A DNA stretch of 6,891 bases, from the NCBI GenBank assembly GCA_003648125.1, contig QMOE01000124.1, forward strand, positions 1 through 6,891, given 5' to 3'. The first letter of the stretch is position 1. Every line of letters starts with the position of its first letter. The notes beneath the pieces were generated by a model. That model made no database searches. It worked only from the letters and a program-made list of their open reading frames with translations, and was not told the origin of the DNA. Shown here piece by piece: positions 1 through 5,565 of this stretch. A program made the position numbers and the translations under genes. This DNA comes from Chloroflexota bacterium. Its GTDB lineage: Bacteria > Chloroflexota > Anaerolineae > B4-G1.

Positions 1-18
1 GCCGCAAAAGCCGCTCGC

Positions 19-90
19 TTCACTTCGACAGGCTCAGTACAAGGGTTTCGATACAGCCCTTCGGGCCTACTCAACCAGCGCTCGCTGCTG
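19..90. repeat. Dispersed intergenic repeat fragment (ttcgacaggctca type)
   Basis: Non-coding segment at the left edge. It contains cttcgacaggctc at 23-35, which recurs at 185-197 in this window, and a small hairpin gccc-ttc-gggc at 55-65. The cttcgacaggctcag...tttcgata...actcaacc style is familiar to me from interspersed repeats in environmental bacterial genomes. That is recollection, not a search result. No convincing gene covers positions 1-334; the short open frame at 104-319 is built from repeat sequence. Confidence 0.45.
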
Positions 91-157
91 CGCAGTCGTA
101 TCTGTGTTGGATTCTCCCAAATCTTGTCTCATCTGTAAAGAAATTTTGGCCTCAAAG

Positions 158-321
158 GTTCAGGGGGTGTCATTGCGAGGAGCCCTTCGACAGGCTCGGG
201 GTAAACTCCGCGACGAAGCAATCTCCTGTTTCGTGGCCATTGTAGACGGGAGATTGCTTCGCTGCGCTCGCAATGACAGGATCGGAAGCGATTCCTGGCC
301 CGTTTCAGCTACCCCCTGAAC
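158..321. repeat. Composite element bounded by 11-bp inverted repeats
   Basis: The 11-mer gttcagggggt at 158-168 is exactly inverted as accccctgaac at 311-321. Together they bracket the hairpin repeat at 168-278 plus about 30 bp of spacer. The arrangement could be a composite palindromic element or simply two adjacent unrelated repeats. The right arm ends 14 bp beyond the stop codon of the leftward TPR gene. Confidence 0.4.
168..278. repeat. Palindromic REP-like hairpin, copy 1 (interrupted)
   Basis: The outer arms tgtcattgcgag (168-179) and ctcgcaatgaca (267-278) are exact inverted complements. The inner arms acgaagcaatctcc and ggagattgcttcg continue the stem. Compared with copy 2 at 6519-6596, the left arm is split by about 26 extra bases (184-209) that contain cttcgacaggctc, a unit also seen at 23-35. 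The copy is therefore a repeat nested in a repeat. It sits downstream of the TPR gene, where such a hairpin could also act at an mRNA 3' end. Confidence 0.75.
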
Positions 322-334
322 GGTTACGTTTCTT

Positions 335-919
335 CTAGGGTCCTTTCTTCAGCGCCTGCGTGGCCGCGCGGGCATAGGTCGAGTTGGGCCAGGCGTCAAT
401 TGCCTGGTTAAAGTGATGCACTGCCTTGGCCTCGCGCTCCGTGCGGCGGCAGGCCAGTCCCAGGTTGTAGTAGCCAGCGGCCAGGTATTTGGCCCCTGCT
501 CGCGCCTTCTCGCTGGCTAACGCTTCCTCCAGCGTGAGGCGGGCGGCTTCCGGTTCCTGCATCAATAGTTGAGTCACGCCGCTATTGATGAGCACGATCT
601 GGCGGCTGACCACGTCCGCTCCCAGGCGCAGGGCCAATCGGAACAGGTTGAGGGCCTGCTCGTACCGTTTCTTGGATGTGAACCAGTTGCCCATATCAAC
701 CAATAACCGCACCCGCATGGTAATCAGGTAAAGGACGAGAAAAAAGATGATAGGATGGATCGGCACAGAGAGGTAGACGAGTGCAGCGGCGGCGATGGTG
801 ATGATCAATCCCTCGATGGCGAAGCGGGTGGATAGCCCCTGGCGGCGCATAAAGGAGAGTGCGCCAAAGCCGAGGAGGTAGAGCAGGCCGATGAGCAGTA
901 TCAATAGGGAAGGATGCAT
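335..919 (-). CDS. Membrane-anchored tetratricopeptide repeat protein
   Basis: This 194-aa protein has three hydrophobic N-terminal segments (about residues 4-24, 36-52 and 54-68) followed by a soluble helical region. That region reads as TPR-like helix pairs: about 75-105 (MGNWFTSKKRYEQALNLFRL), 108-140 and 148-181 (YYNLGLACRRTEREAKAVHHF). TPRs are protein-protein interaction scaffolds, so a membrane-bound adaptor role is likely; the partner is unknown. The ATG at 917-919 is preceded on its strand by GAGG with 8 nt spacing, and the stop is TAG. It is the last gene of the leftward run, 63 bp beyond the second ATPase gene and separated from it by a strong hairpin, so it may be only partly co-transcribed. 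I do not recognise a named family beyond TPR. Confidence 0.8.
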   Translation of the reverse strand: MHPSLLILLIGLLYLLGFGALSFMRRQGLSTRFAIEGLIITIAAAALVYLSVPIHPIIFFLVLYLITMRVRLLVDMGNWFTSKKRYEQALNLFRLALRLGADVVSRQIVLINSGVTQLLMQEPEAARLTLEEALASEKARAGAKYLAAGYYNLGLACRRTEREAKAVHHFNQAIDAWPNSTYARAATQALKKGP

Positions 920-939
920 AGGTCAAGCCTCATAGATAG

Positions 940-972
940 AGAAGCCAGGTTTCTTTAAGAAACCTGGCTTCT
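940..972. terminator. Perfect 16-bp inverted repeat after the ATPase pair
   Basis: Arms 940-955 (agaagccaggtttctt) and 957-972 are exact complements around a single central base. The element begins 10 bp past the stop codon of the second ATPase gene and lies about 20 bp upstream of the TPR start codon. On the minus strand no run of T follows it, so it is not a classic Rho-independent terminator. It may stabilise the 3' end of the upstream message, cause partial termination, or be one copy of a dispersed palindrome. Confidence 0.55.
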
Positions 973-982
973 AGAGTAACAC

Positions 983-1954
983 TCAGGCGAATAGATGATT
1001 GGCAGTGCGCTTTAGCATGTCTACGCCGCGCACTTCCTGATCAAAGAGCGGCACGATGGCGCGCACGTCGGAAAAGCTGTGCCAGATTTCATCCATATAG
1101 CCGTCTTGCATGGCGATGCGGTTGAGCACGAACTCGGGCGCGTCGGCGGCCACCGACTCTTTGTCAATCAACAGGTTCACGATCACGCCGCCGACAGGAA
1201 TGCCAAACTCTCGGAACCAGTTGATAAAGCGCTTGATGACGGCGATAGGCAGCGCCTCTGGCAGCGCGATGAAGAAGAAGGCGGTCTGTTCATCGTCGGT
1301 GAGCAGCTCTTTGGCGTGTTCCATCCGTTCGCGGAAGTTGATGAGGTACTCCATCAGCGGGTCTTTTTCTTGCTTCTTGCTGTAAGATAGCACCTCCTTC
1401 AGTGACTTGGCCTCCTCGCGGCTCTGCATCATCTTGTTCACCCACATGCCGTACACGCTGGACATGCCCAGCAGACGGCGGGCGTTGGCCGTGGGAGCGG
1501 TGTCAAAGACATAGGCATCGTATTCGTCATCGAACATGAGGTCAATCATGTTCTCGAACATGGCGGATTCCTCAAAGGCCGGGTTCATGGTGGCCGACTC
1601 TACGAACTCGTCTGCCTTGGTCTTGATGTCGGCGTACTTGAGGAACCATTCGATCTTTTGTGTCAGCTCTATCTTTGATTTCTCGATGGTGTCTTTGGTA
1701 TCAATCTCGTAGGCGTCCAGGTTAGAGACACCCTCCACCGGCGTTGCTTTGCCAAAGACATTCTGATCAAGCATGCTGCTGAGGGAGTGTACGGGGTTGG
1801 TCGAGGCCAGCAACGTGCGCTTGCCCTGTTCGGCGATCCACAGCGCGGCCGCGCCGGCCATGACGGTCTTGCCCACGCCGCCCTTGCCGCCGAAAAAGAC
1901 GTATTTCATTTTTGGATGTGCGGTCAGGAATTGAGCGGTTGTCTCTGTGATCAT
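983..1954 (-). CDS. ArsA/Get3-family P-loop ATPase, second of pair (switch-I Asp replaced by Asn)
   Basis: This 323-aa cytosolic ATPase of the SIMIBI class has a deviant Walker A GKGGVGKT at 23-30 with the signature first Lys. The switch-I-like STNPVHSL is at 51-58, switch II DTAPTANARRLL at 151-162, and a PAFEESAMF segment at 125-133. The C-terminus carries GVIVNLLID and PLFDQEVRGVDML, typical of ArsA/Get3 folds. Position 53 is Asn where ArsA and Get3 have the Asp needed for hydrolysis, so it may bind ATP but hydrolyse it poorly. There is no cysteine, so neither an arsenite site nor a Get3 CxxC zinc clamp is possible. It is one single-domain unit, about half the length of proteobacterial ArsA. 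The ATG overlaps the upstream gene's stop (ATGA), and GGAGGTGA inside that gene's last codons supplies the ribosome site, so translation is probably coupled. Arsenical-pump naming would mislead. Confidence 0.88.
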   Translation of the reverse strand: MITETTAQFLTAHPKMKYVFFGGKGGVGKTVMAGAAALWIAEQGKRTLLASTNPVHSLSSMLDQNVFGKATPVEGVSNLDAYEIDTKDTIEKSKIELTQKIEWFLKYADIKTKADEFVESATMNPAFEESAMFENMIDLMFDDEYDAYVFDTAPTANARRLLGMSSVYGMWVNKMMQSREEAKSLKEVLSYSKKQEKDPLMEYLINFRERMEHAKELLTDDEQTAFFFIALPEALPIAVIKRFINWFREFGIPVGGVIVNLLIDKESVAADAPEFVLNRIAMQDGYMDEIWHSFSDVRAIVPLFDQEVRGVDMLKRTANHLFA

Positions 1955-1970
1955 GCCTCACCTCCGAACA
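1951..1970 (-). promoter_or_regulatory. Coupled ribosome-binding site and ATGA stop/start overlap
   Basis: On the minus strand the final codons of the first ATPase (ggaggtgaggca, then tga) contain a near-consensus Shine-Dalgarno GGAGGTGA. It is about 5 nt before the ATG that overlaps the stop. This geometry suggests equal, coupled synthesis of the two ATPases, as expected for a heterodimer. Confidence 0.75.
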
Positions 1971-2931
1971 GCGCGTCCGCCACCTTGCCGATCATTTCCA
2001 GGCCGGTGATGTCCCGCTCGAATTCTTGCACGCTTGCCAGCACCTCGTCGCCAAAGGTCTCGCCTATTTTCCCGATGTATTCCTTTTGCATCTCGATGCG
2101 GTTGCGCAGGTACGCGGGGATCTCTTGCTGGGCCAGTTCCTTCGGGATGACGCGATTGACGATATAGCCCGAGATGGGCACGTCGTATTTGGCGAACAGT
2201 TTGGCCGCTTTGAGCGTATCCAGGATGATCATCTCCTCCGGCGTGATGACGAAGAAGAAAGCGGTCTTTTCCCGGTCGGTGAGGATGCTAGAGGAGGTGT
2301 TGATACGCTGTTTGATGTCTTGCAACTCGGCCAGGATTTGGTCTTCCTCTGATTCTTTATCACGGTCCAGGATGGCCGCCACCTGGGAGTACTCTTCCAT
2401 TTCCTCGCGCAGAGCGGTGATCTTGCCGATCCACTCGTCGTAGACACTGGCCATGCTCAGGTAGTAGAGGGCGTGGCCGAGGGGCACCAGGTCGTAGATG
2501 TAATAGTCGTACTCCTCGCCAACGACGATATCTACCACGGCGTCAAAGATGGCGCTCTCCTCCATCGCCGGCTCGGCTGCGGCGGCCTGGATATAGTTCT
2601 CGATTTCCTCTGGCATCTCCTCAAAGCCGTACATATCGCGGATCTTTTGGCGGATCTCGTTCTGATATTCTTTGATGTGTTGGTCGGCGTCAATCTCCTG
2701 GGCAAAGAGGTTGGGCATAATCTCCACCGCCCCTTTGCCAAAGATGTCCTGCTCAAAGATGTCGGTGAGGGATGCCTGGGGGTCTACCGAAAAGACGAGT
2801 ACTTTATAGCCTTGCTTCGCCAGCCAGTAGGCTGTGGCGGCGGAGAAGGTAGTCTTGCCCAATCCGCCCTTGCCGCCAAACTCGATATAGCGGCGGTTGG
2901 GATGTTCTTTAAAGGTTTTCGCTAGTGACAA
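1951..2931 (-). CDS. ArsA/Get3-family P-loop ATPase, first of pair (altered switch II)
   Basis: This 326-aa paralogue of the following gene has a deviant Walker A GKGGLGKT at 20-27, switch I SVDPQASL at 48-55 with the catalytic-type Asp50 present, and PAMEESAIF at 121-129. Its switch II is YDLVPLGHALYYL (146-158), where the family usually has DTAPTGH. The C-terminal half has TAFFFVITPEE, ISGYIVNRVI and FERDITGLEM, which align with the partner protein. No cysteine is present. A central acidic, helix-rich stretch (about 170-215) may be the client-binding or lid region. The start codon is TTG at 2929-2931. This choice rests on a strong AGGAGAG about 6 nt upstream and on alignment of the N-terminus with its partner. 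It lies 68 bp beyond the 93-aa small gene and overlaps the next ATPase by 4 bp. Probable job: nucleotide-dependent partner of the second ATPase, acting with CstA or the small proteins (inference). Confidence 0.88.
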   Translation of the reverse strand: MSLAKTFKEHPNRRYIEFGGKGGLGKTTFSAATAYWLAKQGYKVLVFSVDPQASLTDIFEQDIFGKGAVEIMPNLFAQEIDADQHIKEYQNEIRQKIRDMYGFEEMPEEIENYIQAAAAEPAMEESAIFDAVVDIVVGEEYDYYIYDLVPLGHALYYLSMASVYDEWIGKITALREEMEEYSQVAAILDRDKESEEDQILAELQDIKQRINTSSSILTDREKTAFFFVITPEEMIILDTLKAAKLFAKYDVPISGYIVNRVIPKELAQQEIPAYLRNRIEMQKEYIGKIGETFGDEVLASVQEFERDITGLEMIGKVADALFGGEA

Positions 2932-2948
2932 TGTTCTCTCCTTTTAAG

Positions 2949-2973
2949 ATGCAGGATTCAGGATGCAGGATTC
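2949..2973. repeat. Short tandem repeat, 11-bp unit with 14-bp period
   Basis: The 11-mer atgcaggattc occurs at 2949-2959 and 2963-2973. It lies in the 68-bp gap between the 93-aa gene and the first ATPase gene and is followed by C/T-rich sequence up to the stop codon. It looks like a low-complexity spacer rather than a regulatory site. Confidence 0.6.
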
Positions 2974-2999
2974 TTGCCTCCTGTTTCTTGCTCCTTGCT

Positions 3000-3281
3000 T
3001 CATGCAAGCGCGTCGGTCAGGTCCCGCTCGCGCAACATACGCCGCTTCCATGTAGAAATCTGCGGCACGACGTAGGGCAGCAACCGCAGCGAGTAGTAGG
3101 GGGGCAGGATGGGGATACCCAGCAGGTCGCCCATCGTAATCAGGATGAACAAGTGCTCCATACTCCCGCGTGTCTTGAGAGCAAAGCGGGTCATATCGTG
3201 ACCGGCCATGCCGTAGAGAAACTCTTTGGCCGACCGGCCAAACCGTTTCAGTCCGCTTTCTTGCTTTTCTTTTTTGGCCAT
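3000..3281 (-). CDS. Small hydrophobic-core protein, paralogue 2 (possible CstA partner)
   Basis: This 93-aa protein has a basic N-terminus (1-20), a YGMxxxD motif at 23-29 and a hydrophobic core (44-75, HLFILITMGDLLGIPILPP then YYSLRLLPYVV). It ends in a basic amphipathic tail WKRRMLRERDLTD at 78-90. The core could be one membrane helix or a re-entrant hairpin broken by PILPP. Its core is nearly identical to that of the 109-aa protein encoded upstream. The ATG is well supported by GGAGG about 5 nt upstream. There are no cysteines. I have a vague memory of database families of small proteins with a similar GDLLGxPxxxxYY core (labelled cory-CC-star), but this one lacks a terminal Cys pair and I cannot verify the link. 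Position between cstA and the ATPases suggests an adaptor or client. No proven function is known to me. Confidence 0.82.
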   Translation of the reverse strand: MAKKEKQESGLKRFGRSAKEFLYGMAGHDMTRFALKTRGSMEHLFILITMGDLLGIPILPPYYSLRLLPYVVPQISTWKRRMLRERDLTDALA

Positions 3282-3305
3282 TTTACCTCCATCAAAGTTA
3301 GAGAT

Positions 3306-3326
3306 TAGAAAATAGAAAATAGAAGA
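3306..3326. repeat. Three 7-bp tandem units (tagaaaa)
   Basis: Tagaaaa, tagaaaa and tagaaga run in tandem just upstream of the 93-aa gene's ribosome site. This is an AT-rich low-complexity tract of the kind produced by slippage. It may keep the leader unstructured, but no motif supports regulation. Confidence 0.55.
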
Positions 3327-3372
3327 TATGCTCTCTCATCTAATTTCTCACGTTTCAAGTTATACGCATCAA

Positions 3373-3480
3373 GTTCGATTTGGGTGCGTTTCATTTCGGT
3401 TAGAAGTAGGCGCGGTTTCCATACCGCGCGCTATGGAAAGCGCGCCTACCCAACTCATTTGAAACACACCCGTTCGATTT
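3373..3480. mobile_element. MITE-like palindromic element with 9-bp target duplication, copy A
   Basis: A 90-bp palindrome (3382-3471) is flanked by exact direct repeats gttcgattt at 3373-3381 and 3472-3480, as left by transposase-mediated insertion. The ends gggtgcgtttca and tgaaacacaccc are imperfect terminal inverted repeats. The centre has a 17-bp stem, gtaggcgcggtttccat against atggaaagcgcgcctac with one mismatch, around a 10-nt loop. It encodes no transposase, so it would have been moved in trans. The right target repeat overlaps the first base of the stop triplet of the 109-aa gene, so insertion happened immediately after that gene without truncating it. A near-identical inverted copy lies at 6714-6794. 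Confidence 0.85.
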
Positions 3481-3809
3481 CAATCCACTCCTTCGATCAA
3501 CTCTGCCAGATCCGTCAGGTCGCGCTCACGCAGCAGGCTGCGCTTCCAGCGGTTGATGGCAGGGACAGTGTAGGGCAGGAGGCGGAGGGTGTAGTAGGGG
3601 GGCAGGATGGGGAGACCGACAAGGTCACCAAAGGTAATGAGAATAAAGAGTCGCTCTATCTCCCCTCGTTGCTGCCGTAGACCGCGTTTCCAGTCGAAGA
3701 CGGTCATCCCGTAGAGAATTTGGCCTGCTACGTGGGCAGCGTGGTGTATCTTTTCTTTTATTCTCTCTCTCGCGTGTGTCTGCATCTGGTCTGCCCTGGT
3801 GGCTATCAT
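3480..3809 (-). CDS. Small hydrophobic-core protein, paralogue 1, next to cstA
   Basis: This 109-aa protein is a paralogue of the 93-aa protein downstream. It has a charged helical N-terminus (5-30), YGMTVFD at 33-39, a core LFILITFGDLVGLPILPPYY at 54-73, then TLRLLPYTVP and the basic tail WKRSLLRERDLTD at 88-100, with a short acidic extension. By eye, GMxxxD and RER resemble elements of E. coli YbdD, the roughly 65-aa partner of CstA, but the hydrophobic middle is extra. The start is uncertain. The ATG at 3807-3809 has no clear Shine-Dalgarno and follows a strong hairpin; the next ATG (3785, residue 9) has only a weak AGGG. It follows cstA by 52 bp on the same strand, which supports joint function with the transporter. 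There are no cysteines. Function is unproven. Confidence 0.8.
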   Translation of the reverse strand: MIATRADQMQTHARERIKEKIHHAAHVAGQILYGMTVFDWKRGLRQQRGEIERLFILITFGDLVGLPILPPYYTLRLLPYTVPAINRWKRSLLRERDLTDLAELIEGVD

Positions 3810-3815
3810 AAAATG

Positions 3816-3850
3816 ATGATGGGAGGGCCGGGGGTGGCCCCTCCCATCAT
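3816..3850. terminator. Strong intercistronic hairpin between cstA and the small gene
   Basis: Atgatgggaggg (3816-3827) pairs with ccctcccatcat (3839-3850). A few more G-C pairs and one bulge surround a short G-rich loop. It starts 11 bp after the cstA stop codon and ends 6 nt before the proposed start of the 109-aa gene. On the minus strand only a short TTTT follows, so partial termination or protection of the cstA message 3' end fits better than full termination. It would also lower ribosome access to the first small gene. Confidence 0.65.
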
Positions 3851-3861
3851 AATAGATCGTG

Positions 3862-5565
3862 TTACTTTGCCGCCGGGGCGACCTCGCCCTTGCGGTAGCG
3901 GTTGAGTGCCTGCAGGCCGTCGTAGCCGAGGATCAGCGCGCAGATGATCAACACTATTGCGACGACGATAGCGATGATGTTGCCCGTGACCTTGGTGCCA
4001 GCGCTGATGGCCGGGAGGGCCTTCCAGAAAGCGGTGTAGACCAGGGCCGCGATGGTGGTGATGTACATAAAGACGCACGGCCAGAGAGTCCAGGCGTACT
4101 TTTTCCCGTTTTTCATCAGCCAGAGGGTGATGATCAGCAGTGCCAGGGAGGCCATCATCTGGTTCGCTCCGCCAAAGAGCACCCAGATTGTCTGCCACAC
4201 ACCGGTCCAGATGACGATGAGGGAAAGGATCAGGGCCACGATGGCGCCGACGTGCATGTTCTTCAACGCCGGGACGGCGCCGCCCAGTAGTTCGGCGCTG
4301 GCGACACGCATAAAGCGTACCACCAGGTAGCAGATGGTCAGGCCCATGATGGTCAGAAAGACCATGCCGTAAGGCTGGCCGAAAGTGGTGGGGATGCCGA
4401 CGTGGCTGAGAAAGTTCGCCAGGCCCACGGCAAAGACGCCAAACTTGCCACCGCTGTATGCCTCTAGATACGCATCCCATCCACCCGTGGCGGCAGTGGC
4501 GGTCAACAGGGAGATGACAGCCAGAACCATCTCCATCCACATGGCCCCACCGCCGACTGGCAGCGCGTCACTTTCCTTCTCGATCTGCCGCGCAGTGCCG
4601 GAGCTAGAGACCAGCGAGTGCCAGCCGGAGATGGCGCCGCAGGCGATGGTGACAAAGAGGATCGGCCACAGCGGCCCTAGCCCCGCGACCGTCCAGCCGG
4701 TAAAGGCCGGAAAGTCGCCAAAGTTGGCCCCGCCTTGCAGGTTCCAGATGAGCATGCCGATGACTCCACCAGCCATCCCCAGGGCGATGACCCAGAAGGA
4801 GACGTAGTTGGTGGGTTGCGCCCAGCGCCAGATGGGGAGTACTGCGCCCAGGTAGCAGATGATGGCAAAGATGATGGACCAAAAGTACTTTTTGCCATTC
4901 GCTCCCAGAGCATCGTTAAGCCCCGTGAAGGCACTGCTGACGGCCGGCAGCGTCCCGATCCAGATGCCGATGAAGGCAACGACGACGGTGATGACTGTAG
5001 TGAGGATGATGTCTTGCTTCATCTTGTAGGTCATCTGTCCGGCCAGTAGCCCCATCAGGATTACTGTCAGGACTCCGACAGGCACGGATGGGTTGGATAG
5101 GAAGTTGATGCCGATGACCTGACCGAAAGCGCCCATGATCAGCAGCAGGTAGAGGTAGATAAAGACGAGGAGGATGCCACGTGCGCGGGGCGAGATGAGC
5201 TTGTAGCTTAAGGCACCGAAGGTATCTCCATCTGACCGCATCGGCACGATGATGCTGGCATAGTCCTGCACCCAGCCGATGAAGAAGGTGCCGAGGATGA
5301 TCCACAGCAAACCTGGAAGCCATCCCCATTGGGCGGCCACGATAGGCCCGCCGATAGGCCCCAGCGCGGCGATGGATTTGAACTGGTAGCCAAAGAGTAC
5401 GTTCTTGCCGGCCGGGGTAAAGTCCACCCCGTCCATGTACATCTTGGCTGGCGTTGCTTTCTGATCGTCGGGTTGGAAGACGTTCTTGTTGATGTTCTTG
5501 GCATAGTAAAAGTAGCCTACACCGAGACCGACGCCAGCGATAACTAGTGTAAGAATCGCGTTCAC
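3862..5565 (-). CDS. cstA: CstA-family carbon-starvation transporter (peptide/pyruvate uptake)
   Basis: This 567-aa inner-membrane protein has about 15 hydrophobic segments. The family core is clear: FGYQFKSIAALGPIGGP at 58-74, AAQWGWLPG at 77-85, GWVQDY at 97-102, a conserved ACGAISGWHSLVSSSGTAR stretch at 308-326, and WVLFGGANQMMASLAL at 461-476. E. coli CstA (about 700 aa) and BtsT import peptides and/or pyruvate, probably by proton symport; this is the shorter form common outside enterobacteria. Start is GTG at 5563-5565, chosen because AGGAGGG lies 5 nt upstream and the first hydrophobic helix begins there. It heads the putative cstA-small-small-ATPase-ATPase operon. No enterobacterial-type ybdD follows; the two small paralogues occupy that place. 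A 263-bp leader with hairpins precedes it. Substrate cannot be read from sequence. Confidence 0.95.
   Translation of the reverse strand: MNAILTLVIAGVGLGVGYFYYAKNINKNVFQPDDQKATPAKMYMDGVDFTPAGKNVLFGYQFKSIAALGPIGGPIVAAQWGWLPGLLWIILGTFFIGWVQDYASIIVPMRSDGDTFGALSYKLISPRARGILLVFIYLYLLLIMGAFGQVIGINFLSNPSVPVGVLTVILMGLLAGQMTYKMKQDIILTTVITVVVAFIGIWIGTLPAVSSAFTGLNDALGANGKKYFWSIIFAIICYLGAVLPIWRWAQPTNYVSFWVIALGMAGGVIGMLIWNLQGGANFGDFPAFTGWTVAGLGPLWPILFVTIACGAISGWHSLVSSSGTARQIEKESDALPVGGGAMWMEMVLAVISLLTATAATGGWDAYLEAYSGGKFGVFAVGLANFLSHVGIPTTFGQPYGMVFLTIMGLTICYLVVRFMRVASAELLGGAVPALKNMHVGAIVALILSLIVIWTGVWQTIWVLFGGANQMMASLALLIITLWLMKNGKKYAWTLWPCVFMYITTIAALVYTAFWKALPAISAGTKVTGNIIAIVVAIVLIICALILGYDGLQALNRYRKGEVAPAAK

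Noticed and set aside
168..278. CRISPR array or tRNA gene suggested by the repeated hairpins
   Set aside because: Copies are dispersed, not regularly spaced, and have no spacers. No cloverleaf or T-loop signature is present.
104..319. 71-aa open frame on the plus strand
   Set aside because: It runs through the hairpin repeat and other repeat units, its codon pattern is arbitrary, and it has no good ribosome site. It is repeat sequence read as protein.
983..2931. Nitrogenase-iron-protein-like or ParA/MinD assignment for the ATPases
   Set aside because: The GKGGxGKT P-loop is shared by these families, but DTAPT in the second ATPase, the PAxEESAxF segment and the C-terminal E-x-x-G-x-x-M/L pattern fit ArsA/Get3 better. 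There are no Cys ligands for a 4Fe-4S cluster.
3384..3680. 98-aa plus-strand frame that resembles the 70-aa minus-strand frame at 6661-6873 (shared HTARYGKRAYPTHLKHT)
   Set aside because: The similarity comes only from the two MITE-like copies. The rest is antisense to the 109-aa gene or repeat DNA, so this is not a protein family.
3806..4540. 244-aa minus-strand frame rich in Arg, His and Gly
   Set aside because: It is an out-of-frame shadow of cstA, which has clear family motifs in its own frame.
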